Source: Methylomonas sp. 11b
Lineage (GTDB): Bacteria; Pseudomonadota; Gammaproteobacteria; Methylococcales; Methylomonadaceae
Assembly: GCF_000515215.1 (NCBI RefSeq)
Contig: NZ_KI911557.1
Coordinates: 2,227,741 to 2,291,740 of the forward strand
DNA: 64,000 bases
Direction of reading: 5' to 3'
The notes under the pieces are model-generated. The model saw nothing but the letters and a program-made list of their open reading frames with translations, was not told the DNA's origin and ran no database searches. The number at the start of each line of letters is the position of its first letter. Position 1 is the stretch's first letter. Positions 18,808-27,902 of the stretch are shown here, in pieces. The position numbers and the translations under genes are program-made.

Positions 18808-19359
18808 GTGTGTAACCCCTATATCGTCTTTTTCCAATGACAAGGGTCACCGTCCCTGGAAACCCAACCTGATGCGAACGGCTTGATAATCGCCATTCGC
18901 TTGGGTAGTAGATTACCGAGACAAGATGAGAGAAAGCCTGAGGGTTTAATTAAGAATGTATTAGGAACGGCTTAACTTTGGATGAAGGGGCTTTCTGAAG
19001 ATAGTGTTGTCAGATTCCGGAATGGGGTTGCATCCGATTGTTGGCACTTTTCCAGACTCATGGCCCGGAAAGTCACTATTTTTGCCAGGGGATTTTTTCG
19101 GACATCCCGCTAAAAAATTGGCACAAACTACACGACAGCTTATGCCTTCGGCGTAGCGATTCGTCCGCGTCACCTCGTTCCGACCCAACAAGGGGTCGAA
19201 ACATAGGCTCTTGTTGACTTGACGCCGGGAGTCCCGATGCCGTGCATATTTTCGTAGCTAATCAAAGAAAATCTGTCCTTAGCAGCGGTTATCGAGGACT
19301 AAAACCTTCTCGCTCGGTTTCCAGGATTTTCAGCGGTAGCGGGTGATATACCTTTTTAC
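18808..19359. other. Leader region of the exopolysaccharide operon
   Basis: About 550 bp between the PEP-CTERM gene and the operon start. It must contain the operon promoter, and the PEP-CTERM transcript may end here. A stem CGACCC/GGGTCG occurs near 19179-19198 without a T-run. A 76-codon frame (18961-19191) lacks a ribosome site and family features and is not called. Confidence 0.5.
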
Positions 19360-20040
19360 TTATCCTGGAGCGCTTGTGGAACGAGGTAATCGACGATAGG
19401 CACTTATTGCCCGCAAGCCATTTCTCAGCCGCTTGCCCTTTCGCCGGGCCGATACGGCGAACGCCATCGTCACCAGCCCAACGCCAATCAGCGCCAGCAA
19501 CGAGGGTTCGGGAATATTGCCGTTTGCGCTTACGCTTATACTTGTGTCGGTAACCGGTGGCAGAAAATTGACTAATCCTGGGTCTTCCGGAATAAGTCCT
19601 TCCGTGAAAAAGAAATTCAGATCGTCGGCCAAGAGGCCAAGAATCCCGGTCCCGATACCGACTGCCTTGAGGTCTATCGTGCCGAGCAGGATGCCATTTC
19701 CGAAAATGCCGGGTCCGGAGAACAAATCGCCGTTCGACGCACCGCGAATACCGTCGCTATCACTGAATGGGGCCAGATTTAACGGGTCGTCCGCGAACTG
19801 AGCTCCCGGGGTAAACCCTATAAAATCAAATACCCCGCCCGGACTCAAAGACAGGTCGAAACCGAATCCGATGATAGCTTCCGTTGCATCAATATCCGCC
19901 GAAATTGCCACCTGTACGGTATCGCCGAGTAATGCCGTCGTACTGGAGGGCGTCAAATTAATGAAGGCCGCACTTGCGGTTTGCAAAAATGCGCATCCGC
20001 TTAGAAAAAGAATTCCGCAAAGAATTGATTTTTTTGACAT
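19360..20040 (-). CDS. PEP-CTERM protein with cohesin-like domain
   Basis: A 226-residue secreted protein. A signal peptide ends near ASA at about residue 24. The body (about 26-150) has the order of a cohesin fold: LLGDTVQVAISADI, GFGFDLSLSPGGVFDFIGFTPGAQF, and the final GILLGTIDLKAVGIGTGIL strand pair. The exosortase sorting signal is PEPSLLALIG, a membrane helix, and the basic cluster RRKGKR. About 20 residues follow the basic cluster, which is longer than usual. The start at 20040 has GGGG six bases upstream. The gene directly upstream in the same direction encodes a protein with a dockerin domain. The cohesin assignment is by pattern, not by alignment. Confidence 0.75.
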   Translation of the reverse strand: MSKKSILCGILFLSGCAFLQTASAAFINLTPSSTTALLGDTVQVAISADIDATEAIIGFGFDLSLSPGGVFDFIGFTPGAQFADDPLNLAPFSDSDGIRGASNGDLFSGPGIFGNGILLGTIDLKAVGIGTGILGLLADDLNFFFTEGLIPEDPGLVNFLPPVTDTSISVSANGNIPEPSLLALIGVGLVTMAFAVSARRKGKRLRNGLRAISAYRRLPRSTSAPG

Positions 20041-20119
20041 GAAATACCCCATGGTTTGTTTATGCTCGTTCGATCAACAAAATGAAGCGGCCACGACGCC
20101 GGCTGCTCCCTACATTGCG

Positions 20120-23100
20120 TTACAGTTTGGATTTCTTAATCAAATCGCGAAGTATGCGCAGATCATTCACCGTAACCCGTCCGTCGCCATCCAGGTCCGC
20201 GTCCGGATTGTATTTCGGATCCCCGACTACGCTGCCCAGACTTTGCTGGAACAACGCCACGTCGGCCTGATCCAGTTTACCGTCGAGGTTGATATCGCCC
20301 GGCATTTTGGCTACGTAACCTTCAAACTCGCTGGCCTTATATGCCGAAGTCGCGGCCACATCGGTGGCTACCAGATTGGTGTTGGTCCCGTACATCAACA
20401 GGCTCTTCACGAAATAAGGCCCGTCTCTACCATTCTTGCCGATTCGGGTGCCATCGAAGACAAAATCAATTTGGCTGTTGCCGGCATTCAAGGACGCCCT
20501 TCTCGTATAGAAACCGATCTCCGTACCGCGCGAATCGACCAGTCGAGCACTCCATTCGTAAGTACCGCTGTTTATCAGTTTCACGGCGACGCCGACATGA
20601 AGTTGATTAAACAAGCCGTTTCCATCCGTATCAACACCGTTGTCGTTCGAAGCACCAGTCAGGGTAATCGCCGATACATTTCGAGTCGGATCGAAGTCGG
20701 TATATTGGTATCCTTTGGTTTCTTCCGGCAGCGCCAGCCGGTCGATGACTTCCTGACTCGACGGGTCGCGAAGTGAAACCTCTATGCGGTAAGGTCCGTC
20801 GATACGCTGCCCGTAAATATCCGGACCTGCAAAGTTAAGCGTCACTTGCCTGACGCCGGGCGTTACCGTGATCAACTGTTCGCTAAACACGGTGTTGGTC
20901 CCAGCAGCATTACCGAGCGTACCGGTCAGCAGGAAGGTACCACCACGGGAGAACGACGCGCCAAAGGAGACGGAGAGGGTGTCGTAAAGCCCGTTACCAT
21001 TGCTGTCGACACCTTGATCGGACTGAGCCCCAACCGGCTCGATCACCGAGGCGAAGTCCTTGGCCGGATAGGCCGCTGTGACGAAGTCGAAGTCGGAAAC
21101 GGTATGACTGTTGCTGTCGATCAGCGACACAACGCCTTCATAGGGACCGTCCTGCCCGGAGCGCTTGAGCGGCAACCCGGGGATAGTCAAGGATATAGTC
21201 TGTTGGCCTGCCACGATGGAGACCTCTGCATTGGCGTTGACCAAAGTTGTACCGTTTTTAATCAATGCGCCTAGCAAACGATAGTTGCCGGCCGCGCGCC
21301 CACTCACGTCAACATCGGCGCGAATCCCTTCGAACTTGCCGTCGTTGTTTTGATCAATACCTTGATCGCTGACTGCGGTAATAGCGGTCAGTATCTCGCC
21401 GAAGGAACGGTGATCATAAGCCGGGGTTTGCAGGGAAGTATTGATGTTGTTACCTCTCAACACCAGATCATAAGGGCCGTCTTGCCCGGACTGGTAAATC
21501 AGTTCCCCGGAAAAGACAATAGTGACCTTGCGGCTACCGGTGGCGCTCGCTTCAAAGGTAACGCGACTAGATAACTGAGATTCGTAAGCCGGCCGGTTTG
21601 CCACCACATTGCGGTTTTTTTCCAGCCGTCCAACTATGGTGTAAGTACCCGCGGTCAATACCTCCACGTCAATATCGGCGGCAAGGCCTTCATATACGCC
21701 GTCGCCATTGCTATCCAGCGTTCGGAAACTTGCCGTACCCGGAAGTTGCAGCTCAGTGCTCACCATGGCCATGACCACCGGTGCTAACAGCCTCGGAGCG
21801 GGAGCAGCCGGCAGCGTATATTCGTAGTCGCCCCAACCGTCATAGTGGCTGCTGAAAAGGTCGTAGACCCTGGCTCCTTCCGACGTAACAAAATACTCTC
21901 TCCCCCCGGCATCATTTGCGGTTGCGCCGGTTAGGTTGAATGCGATGAATTGAGTTTTGTTGCCGTAGACTCCATCAAACGTAGCATCGTAGTAATCCGG
22001 AAAAAACCATCCGCGCTTGACGAGGCTGTGGCTCGAAAAATAGTAGCGATCAAACGCTCCGCCACCGAGAGGTTTGGCACTACCGCGAAATGCCGGGTCA
22101 AGCGAAGGTGAACCGCTAGTTATGAAGTGATTGTCACCCGGCGCCGTTACCGGTGGCACAGCTGACAATCCACTCACACCAAGGGTAGCAGTCATATGGG
22201 TCAATACATCGCTAAAAACATAGCAGTCGGAGTAGTTGCACGTAATTGGATCCACAAGCAGCTCTTCCCACATACATTTGGGAATAACAGGGATAGGCAC
22301 ACCAAAGGCGTTGATGCATCCATACCGGCTGGCAATTGCTCCGGGCACAAAATTGCAGTATCCATATCGCCAATTAGCACCGCCAAAGCTATATAAGCCG
22401 TCCAGCACACCCTTGATGATGGCATCGTCGCCGGATTGACCCGAAGCCCAATCGGTAGCTTTTTCGTACCAAGTTAATCGGGGCGGGTCGACAATACCTA
22501 AAGGCGTCCCCTTGGTGACAAACAATTTGCGGCTTGCGGTAAGGCTCTGTGTGCCGTTAACGGTATAGGTGAAATCCACGGTATAACTACCAACGTTACC
22601 CGGCATTTTAACGGTAACATCGCCTTCGAAACCGTTCCAAGTAGTGGTTCCGCCAGGCCCTCCGCCGCTGGTGGTCCAATCGGCTTTGATTTCCGGCGGA
22701 TCGATGCTGTTTTCGGGACAGGTTTTGAGTTTGGCCCGGAGCTTCGATTCTCCGCTGAACCAGCCAAACAGTCCTGAAGTCGCGGGCCCGGAAAAGGGGT
22801 ACTCGTTAATCGGCCCTATGCGGGTACTCACATTGCAGGCCGCATCGAAATCCTGCTGGTAAATCGTGTCGATCGTCGCAGAGCCGGCATTCTGCCTTAT
22901 TTTGTTGCCGTCAATAACCTTGAGCTCCAGCGCCAGTTTAGGCCGCACCGGTATGACCAAGGCAACCCAGTCGATAGCGGCGCACCAACGACCGCTACTC
23001 AAAGTGTCAACATTGATTTGAACTTTGTTGATTACCGGAACCACGTTGCCGCCACTGGCGGGACGGGAAGGAAACTTTATTTTACGAATATCTACGCTGA

Positions 23101-23620
23101 AGCTGTTCAGCTTCCAAATGTTGTTGTCGCCAGTTAAAAAACCCAGGCTTTGCCCGTTGAACAACGCTTCATCTCGTTCCGGCGGTGGCGTTCCATTAAC
23201 ATCAATGTCGTAAGCAGGCATAATAATGTCGACAGTGGCGGGAATAATACCGGCCGAAACCAGCGGCGCCGGATTGACCAGATAACCGTTGGCATCAACA
23301 TCACCCACAAACTTGTCTATGACCACACTGATTACCAGCGGGTGCCCGGGGTCGTTATTGAAGGTGCAACCGGTATCCAACCCTGCACCGCCATCCGTAA
23401 AAAAGACGTCTTGCGTAGGCGGATCGAAAGGTGAAGTTCTTGGCCCCAGGGCGCTACGGAATAATATTCTAGGAGCTTGCGGCACTGTCGCCCTGTCGTC
23501 GCCATCTTGCTGGGCCGCGCGCGCCACCGGAACCAACAGCAGCAACGCGCTAAATATGAGTAACGGCAAAACTGATCTGTCTATAGCGTACAACCAGCAA
23601 AGATGTCGACGGATTTTCAT
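20120..23620 (-). CDS. Secreted transglutaminase-like protein with C-terminal dockerin
   Basis: A 1166-residue exported protein with a signal peptide ending near ARA (residue 35) and a strong GGAGG ribosome site. The N-terminal ~330 residues are beta-rich and unassigned. Residues about 460-550 look like a transglutaminase-type papain fold: Cys ~466 in DCYVFSDVLTHM, His ~531 in SSHSLVKRGWF, Asp ~545 in PDYYDATFDG. Four repeats of about 120 residues follow (near 635, 755, 870 and 996), each opening with a calcium-type DxNxDG motif and containing DGPY. The last 60 residues form a type I dockerin with two 12-residue loops, DINLDGKLDQAD and DLDGDGRVTVND. The gene 80 bp downstream encodes a cohesin-like wall protein. 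Catalytic activity is inferred only from the residue pattern. Confidence 0.8.
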   Translation of the reverse strand: MKIRRHLCWLYAIDRSVLPLLIFSALLLLVPVARAAQQDGDDRATVPQAPRILFRSALGPRTSPFDPPTQDVFFTDGGAGLDTGCTFNNDPGHPLVISVVIDKFVGDVDANGYLVNPAPLVSAGIIPATVDIIMPAYDIDVNGTPPPERDEALFNGQSLGFLTGDNNIWKLNSFSVDIRKIKFPSRPASGGNVVPVINKVQINVDTLSSGRWCAAIDWVALVIPVRPKLALELKVIDGNKIRQNAGSATIDTIYQQDFDAACNVSTRIGPINEYPFSGPATSGLFGWFSGESKLRAKLKTCPENSIDPPEIKADWTTSGGGPGGTTTWNGFEGDVTVKMPGNVGSYTVDFTYTVNGTQSLTASRKLFVTKGTPLGIVDPPRLTWYEKATDWASGQSGDDAIIKGVLDGLYSFGGANWRYGYCNFVPGAIASRYGCINAFGVPIPVIPKCMWEELLVDPITCNYSDCYVFSDVLTHMTATLGVSGLSAVPPVTAPGDNHFITSGSPSLDPAFRGSAKPLGGGAFDRYYFSSHSLVKRGWFFPDYYDATFDGVYGNKTQFIAFNLTGATANDAGGREYFVTSEGARVYDLFSSHYDGWGDYEYTLPAAPAPRLLAPVVMAMVSTELQLPGTASFRTLDSNGDGVYEGLAADIDVEVLTAGTYTIVGRLEKNRNVVANRPAYESQLSSRVTFEASATGSRKVTIVFSGELIYQSGQDGPYDLVLRGNNINTSLQTPAYDHRSFGEILTAITAVSDQGIDQNNDGKFEGIRADVDVSGRAAGNYRLLGALIKNGTTLVNANAEVSIVAGQQTISLTIPGLPLKRSGQDGPYEGVVSLIDSNSHTVSDFDFVTAAYPAKDFASVIEPVGAQSDQGVDSNGNGLYDTLSVSFGASFSRGGTFLLTGTLGNAAGTNTVFSEQLITVTPGVRQVTLNFAGPDIYGQRIDGPYRIEVSLRDPSSQEVIDRLALPEETKGYQYTDFDPTRNVSAITLTGASNDNGVDTDGNGLFNQLHVGVAVKLINSGTYEWSARLVDSRGTEIGFYTRRASLNAGNSQIDFVFDGTRIGKNGRDGPYFVKSLLMYGTNTNLVATDVAATSAYKASEFEGYVAKMPGDINLDGKLDQADVALFQQSLGSVVGDPKYNPDADLDGDGRVTVNDLRILRDLIKKSKL

Positions 23621-24246
23621 AATCCCTCCATTTGTGTTGAAAGTTATTGATGCATTCGTGCCTTGATTACGTAAACTTTAAAACTACTGCGAAACCTTAA
23701 TTTTGGGATAAGCGCTTGTCCGCGCTGCGGTTGAGCCGCAGATAAACAACATTCAGGCGAGCGCCGGGAAGATCAACAGCTTTAGGCATATAACCAAGTG
23801 TCCGCTACGCTCTAACATTGCCGCTAGGGTGATAGGTTTGTCAGCCGACAATAGACAGTCTCCGGGCAACCGTACGCTTGATTTCGCCTTACTGGGCTGA
23901 ATACGCGGCTATTCTCGATGGACTGTGGGGCTAACACTTACGCCCCCAAACGACCATGTCGGCCGAGGTTAACAGCAAAAAACGATTCTCGCTTTGCGAC
24001 GGACTTGATTAATTTTTTGCAATCTTTATCACAAAATTCTCTGTAAATCTACTGAACTTTTTAATCAACTTTTATCGACTGGCGATATTTGTAAAAATCA
24101 CTTGAAGGTGATCTTTTGTATACAACGGCGGCAAGTCTGAAAATGCTGAACGTTCTCGTGGTTTAACCGCCGGTCTCACGCGAGTTTGTTATCTTCAGGA
24201 AGAAGAGTTTGTGGTGGCTGAAATGACGCGAGCTCGAATATCGAAC
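23621..24246. other. Leader region of the dockerin/cohesin gene pair
   Basis: About 630 bp without a gene. The part near 24000-24120 is AT-rich and includes an ATCAC/GTGAT stem followed by CTTTTG. It probably carries the promoter of the dockerin gene. I found no GG-N10-GC sigma-54 match. Confidence 0.5.
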
Positions 24247-24247
24247 T

Positions 24248-24296
24248 CAAAAAAATAGCCCAAATCAATGCGCCCGGCCGAATCACTCCGGGCTTT
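24248..24296 (-). terminator. Rho-independent terminator of the nif-accessory operon
   Basis: On the minus strand, 16 bp after the last gene, AGCCC pairs with GGGCT around a nested CCCGG/CCGGG stem, and a run of seven T follows. Confidence 0.7.
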
Positions 24297-24311
24297 AAGA
24301 CAATCGCAGAA

Positions 24312-25586
24312 CTACACCCTATCGGCCAACAAGCGGATCGGATGCACCAGCTTTCGCGCGGTTTCGGCGCGATCGGCATTGAGGTAAAACGCGCAGCTAA
24401 AATTACTGCTCACTACCACATCGGCCCCTGAGCCTTCGATGGCTTGGCGCTTGGCGTTGCGCAGTGGCTGGGCATTTTCGGGATGACTAAGCATGTAGCT
24501 GCCGCCGGCACCGCAGCAGAGTTGATTGTCCGGCAAGGCTTCGATATTCAAACCGGGGATTTTCCGCAGCAGCTCGTGAACGGCGCGGCCGTTTTTCAAC
24601 ACATTGCGCTGGCTGCAAGGCTCGTGTACCGCGACATTTAAATTGGAGGCAGCGGGCTCTAGGTTATCCGGCCAATGCGCCAGCAAAAATTCGTTGATGT
24701 CCTGCAAGCGTTTGCCAAACCACCCGGCGGTTTCGCTATCGTCACCTTGATATTCAGTCAGCATGGCGCCGCAACCGCTGGCGACATAGATCACCGCGTC
24801 CACTTCCAGCTCGTAGAACGCTTCGATATTTTTATCTTTCAAGGCTTGCGCGGAGCAGCCGTTGTGCTGATGAATCGCTCCGCAACAGCCTTGGCCTTCC
24901 GGCACCACGACTTCATAGCCTATGGTATTGAGTAGTTTGATCGCGGCGCGTTGGGTGGCGCGGTCGAAATGTTCCGCCAGACAACCGGTAAACAAGGCTA
25001 CTCGCCCGCGCTGACGCTGGCGTCTGCCGACCGGATAAATCCCTGCCAAGCTGCCTAAGGCCGGCTCGTTCAGCAAGCTTTCGGCGGTGGCCAATTTTAA
25101 TTTGCGCAGCAAGCCACTGGCTCTCAGCGGTTTTCGCAAACCCGAACGCAAATACAAAGACATTAGGGGCAAGAGCATACGCCGCCGACGTTTATGTTCT
25201 ATTAGGTACATCGCCAGCTTGGCTAACCAGGACTGCGAAGCGGTTTGCTGGAGTTTCGCTCTGGCCTGATCGAACAAGGCGCCGTAACTCATCCGGCTGG
25301 GACAGGCGGTTTCGCAAGCTCGGCATTGCAGACAATTATCCAAATGGGCGCGCTCTTCAGCGCTGATCGGTGCCTCCTCCACCAAGACTTTGCTGATCGT
25401 ACGGATGCGCTGCCGGGGCGTTTCGGCGTCGATTTCGAACAACCGAAAGGTCGGGCAGCTGCTGACACACATACCGCAGCGCATGCATTCGCTGGCTTCG
25501 GGGATATACGGACCGTTGGGCGCAGGCGATTCCGAGCCGTTATCGCCCGTGAAGTCACCAATGCCAAAATCCATAATATCGAACAT
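24312..25586 (-). CDS. GlcF/HdrB-like iron-sulfur protein with CCG domains
   Basis: A 424-residue cytoplasmic protein with two 4Fe-4S motifs, CMRCGMCVSSCP near residue 37 and CLQCRACETACP near 87, and two CCG domains (GCCGAIHQHNG and LCCGAGGSYML). This is the architecture of glycolate oxidase subunit GlcF and of heterodisulfide-reductase-like electron carriers. No GlcD or GlcE is encoded nearby, so a glycolate oxidase role is not supported. It is the last gene of a six-gene set that begins with a nif-type ferredoxin, separated from its neighbour by 1 bp. An electron-transfer role connected to nitrogen fixation is inferred from context. Confidence 0.85.
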   Translation of the reverse strand: MFDIMDFGIGDFTGDNGSESPAPNGPYIPEASECMRCGMCVSSCPTFRLFEIDAETPRQRIRTISKVLVEEAPISAEERAHLDNCLQCRACETACPSRMSYGALFDQARAKLQQTASQSWLAKLAMYLIEHKRRRRMLLPLMSLYLRSGLRKPLRASGLLRKLKLATAESLLNEPALGSLAGIYPVGRRQRQRGRVALFTGCLAEHFDRATQRAAIKLLNTIGYEVVVPEGQGCCGAIHQHNGCSAQALKDKNIEAFYELEVDAVIYVASGCGAMLTEYQGDDSETAGWFGKRLQDINEFLLAHWPDNLEPAASNLNVAVHEPCSQRNVLKNGRAVHELLRKIPGLNIEALPDNQLCCGAGGSYMLSHPENAQPLRNAKRQAIEGSGADVVVSSNFSCAFYLNADRAETARKLVHPIRLLADRV

Positions 25587-25587
25587 A

Positions 25588-26040
25588 TTAGCCCTCCATC
25601 ATTTTGGTGTAAGCCCGACGCAACAACTCCATTTCGGCGGGCGGACGCCCTCGAAGTTCCGGTAGTGTGCGCATCTGGCAGCCTAAGGTCTGCATCAAGC
25701 GATGCGGCGGGTCCAATAGTTTGAACCTAGCCATGTAGACGGTGACGACGCCTCTCGGGGTATCGACGTATTCCTTATAACCGGCTTCGGCATACAGTAA
25801 ATCGTTATCGAACCCCAGCAGACGATTGATGGCGCTGATCAGCGTTGCCGGATGCACGGTGATTTTTCCTTCAGTTACCGTCGCGTCCTCATCGAAGGCG
25901 ACAGACAGCGGCGGCAAGGACTGCGGAAAGCACACGCTGCCGCCTGCCTGCTGAGCGAACAGGGTCAGTGCGCTAATATCGCCTTTGTACATCAATAACA
26001 ATCGGTGACTATGAAACGCCTCCGGTACTGCGTTATTCAT
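25588..26040 (-). CDS. Conserved-context protein of unknown function
   Basis: A 150-residue soluble protein that I do not recognise. It has a mixed alpha/beta pattern and two cysteines, in GSVCFPQSLPP and TLGCQMRTLPELRGRPP, which are too far apart for a classic metal site. It starts 3 bp after the DUF364 gene and ends 1 bp before the GlcF-like gene, so it is surely part of that transcript. The GRPPAEMELLRRAY end resembles the arginine-rich helix of some nucleotide-handling proteins, but I would not assign it. Confidence 0.7.
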   Translation of the reverse strand: MNNAVPEAFHSHRLLLMYKGDISALTLFAQQAGGSVCFPQSLPPLSVAFDEDATVTEGKITVHPATLISAINRLLGFDNDLLYAEAGYKEYVDTPRGVVTVYMARFKLLDPPHRLMQTLGCQMRTLPELRGRPPAEMELLRRAYTKMMEG

Positions 26041-26043
26041 TGC

Positions 26044-27006
26044 TTATCCAGGCGCACAGCTATCCCACAACGATTTAAAGCTGCTATCCAAGCGCGACAG
26101 CCGGCTGTTAATTTGGTCCAACAACGAGTAATGCGGGAAACGCGCCTTATTACCGTCGCGATACCATTGCTCCATCGCTTCAGTGAGTTGGGTTCTTTCG
26201 TTGAAACAGTCGGCGATTTGTTGTTTCAGCCAACTGATACTGCTTTGCGGCGCCAATTCCGCGACGCGATAGCGCAAACCGTTATTAAATATTCGCACAC
26301 CGCCGCCCTGGGCTGCGGTGTGGTACAAGGCTTTCTGATCGACAATTTCCACGCCAGCCAGATAATCGATGCCAAACTCGTGCAACTGCGGCAGCCACGG
26401 TACGGTGGGTCCCATCAATACGGTTTTGGCGTGACTGGACAACTCTACCAAACGCGGAAAGGTTTTATTCGGAATGCTGCTGGCAGTCAGGAACACCCAA
26501 TCGGCTTGCGGCAATAAAAACTCGCACGCGGAATCCGGCAGATCGGCTGCCGACGGCTGCCGCTCCAGAATGGTTAAATTCATCTTGTCCTGATAGCGTT
26601 CGATCCCCGGATAGCGGCCGATCACCACCACGTTTTTGGCCTGCAATTGCGGCAAAAAATGCTCGAACACCGCCAGATTAGCGTGCTCATCGTGACTGTC
26701 CAGCACCACCGATTCCGGTAAAGGTCGGGCGTTAATACAGCTATTAATCGCTGCCATCGCCACGGTGGCCTTGTATGGCTCCCATTCGGTAATCCAAGCA
26801 GCCAAATCCGTCACCGGTTTACCAACCAAAGTACCGGACCACGGCAAGGTGCGCGTGCTTTGACCCGGACTCATCGCCAAGCCGGCGGTAGCCCTGCCCT
26901 GGGATTGGCACACAGTCCAGACTAAACCAATCATCAGGTTGTCCACCACGGCATCGCTGCTGCAATAATCCAACAGCAATTCGTACAAACGTTTTGGATT
27001 AGCCAT
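26044..27006 (-). CDS. DUF4213/DUF364 protein, putative metal-chelation domain
   Basis: A 320-residue protein. The N-terminal half has the DUF4213 pattern with the WSGTLVGKPVTDLAAW block and KATVAMAAINSCIN. The C-terminal half is a Rossmann-like DUF364 domain (VVVIGRYPGIER, DWVFLTASSIPNKTF, LMGPTVPWLP). The family is annotated as possible heavy-metal chelation and is often next to metal uptake genes; its chemistry is not established. Here it lies inside the nif-accessory set, which suggests a link with metal supply or cofactor handling. This link is inference. Confidence 0.8.
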   Translation of the reverse strand: MANPKRLYELLLDYCSSDAVVDNLMIGLVWTVCQSQGRATAGLAMSPGQSTRTLPWSGTLVGKPVTDLAAWITEWEPYKATVAMAAINSCINARPLPESVVLDSHDEHANLAVFEHFLPQLQAKNVVVIGRYPGIERYQDKMNLTILERQPSAADLPDSACEFLLPQADWVFLTASSIPNKTFPRLVELSSHAKTVLMGPTVPWLPQLHEFGIDYLAGVEIVDQKALYHTAAQGGGVRIFNNGLRYRVAELAPQSSISWLKQQIADCFNERTQLTEAMEQWYRDGNKARFPHYSLLDQINSRLSRLDSSFKSLWDSCAPG

Positions 27007-27015
27007 TGCCCCCCC

Positions 27016-27396
27016 TTATTGCGGGATGTCTAGCAATTTTGCTTCGGTTTTAATGTTGTCTTGCTGCCCCCAGGCATTGATCGCTTCGACAAACCACTGC
27101 TTTTTGGTCGGGTGCGGCTGCACAACGTCATATTCGGCATAAAAACTGCCGTCGCCATGAAATTTGATCTGGCCGATGCGCTGTTTACCGGCGCTGTACC
27201 AGTAGCCCACCAGATCCTGAGTTTGAGTAAACGGGTCGGTCACCAAGCTGAATTCGGCACTGTCAAATTTCGGCAGACTGAGTTCGGTTTGTACCGGAAA
27301 ACCCAGCTTGACGATATTTTCAGTGATGCGTTGGCAGACTTTCTCCCCAAAAACCCGTCTTGCCGCCACATGTTCTGCGACCTGCTCGGCACTCAT
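27016..27396 (-). CDS. Small protein of the nif-accessory set, unknown function
   Basis: A 126-residue protein. The start at 27396 (MSAEQVAEH) overlaps the previous stop as ATGA and has GGAGGA upstream; the longer frame to 27591 is a shadow of the TPR gene. It has an N-terminal helix followed by a beta-rich half with aromatic strands (DLVGYWYSAGKQRIGQIKFHGDGSFYAEYDVVQ). I recognise no family. Its tight coupling to the TPR protein suggests that they act together. Confidence 0.75.
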   Translation of the reverse strand: MSAEQVAEHVAARRVFGEKVCQRITENIVKLGFPVQTELSLPKFDSAEFSLVTDPFTQTQDLVGYWYSAGKQRIGQIKFHGDGSFYAEYDVVQPHPTKKQWFVEAINAWGQQDNIKTEAKLLDIPQ

Positions 27397-27899
27397 GCGG
27401 CATCCTCCATCACGGCGTCGGCCAAATCCATAATCACCGACGCCCCGGAACGATCTTCCGGATCGAGCGCGCGCATCAACACCAGAATGGATTGGGCTTC
27501 TGCATCCAATTGCCGCCGTAGCTTTATAAAAGCCAAGGCCTTTAGACTGTATAGATAAAACAGCGCGACTTCGCTGGCATACATATCCCACTGCTCCAAC
27601 TCGCGCCCTAATTGCCGGTAGTCGGCAGGAAATCCCCCCTGTCGAGCAGCTTCATTCAGCGCAGCCATCACTTCACACTCGGCTTCCAGCAACCGGCCTT
27701 GGTAAAAATAAAACTTATACAAGGCAAAATAAGTTTGCAGACAACTCTCATCCAAGGCTTGCGCCTGTCTGAAATACTTTTCCGCCAAGGGCTTGTCGGC
27801 ATGACTGGCGGCCACCGCCATCTGCAACAGCTTATTCACCTCTTCCGGCACATCCGGACTGAATAAAACCCGTTCTTCAAAAAAGCCGAGCTGACTCAT
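27393..27899 (-). CDS. TPR-like protein of the nif-accessory set
   Basis: A 168-residue all-helical protein with tetratricopeptide-like spacing: ADKPLAEKYFRQAQALD, LQTYFALYKFYFYQGRLLEAE and VALFYLYSLKALAFIKLRRQLDAEAQ. It probably binds protein partners. It starts 3 bp after the 2Fe-2S ferredoxin gene and overlaps the next start by 4 bp. Similar TPR proteins are found beside nif ferredoxins in other diazotrophs (recalled, not searched). Confidence 0.78.
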   Translation of the reverse strand: MSQLGFFEERVLFSPDVPEEVNKLLQMAVAASHADKPLAEKYFRQAQALDESCLQTYFALYKFYFYQGRLLEAECEVMAALNEAARQGGFPADYRQLGRELEQWDMYASEVALFYLYSLKALAFIKLRRQLDAEAQSILVLMRALDPEDRSGASVIMDLADAVMEDAA

Positions 27900-27902
27900 G
27901 GT

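Noticed and set aside
18876..18890. TGGC-N9-GC sigma-54-like match upstream of the operon
   Set aside because: Only the outer TGGC and GC agree; the inner bases of both boxes differ, so it is within chance.
18961..19191. 76-codon minus-strand frame in the leader of the polysaccharide operon
   Set aside because: No ribosome site, no family features, overlaps the region where the operon promoter must lie.
24312..25586. Annotation as glycolate oxidase subunit GlcF
   Set aside because: Only the architecture fits; GlcD and GlcE are absent and the setting is nitrogen fixation.
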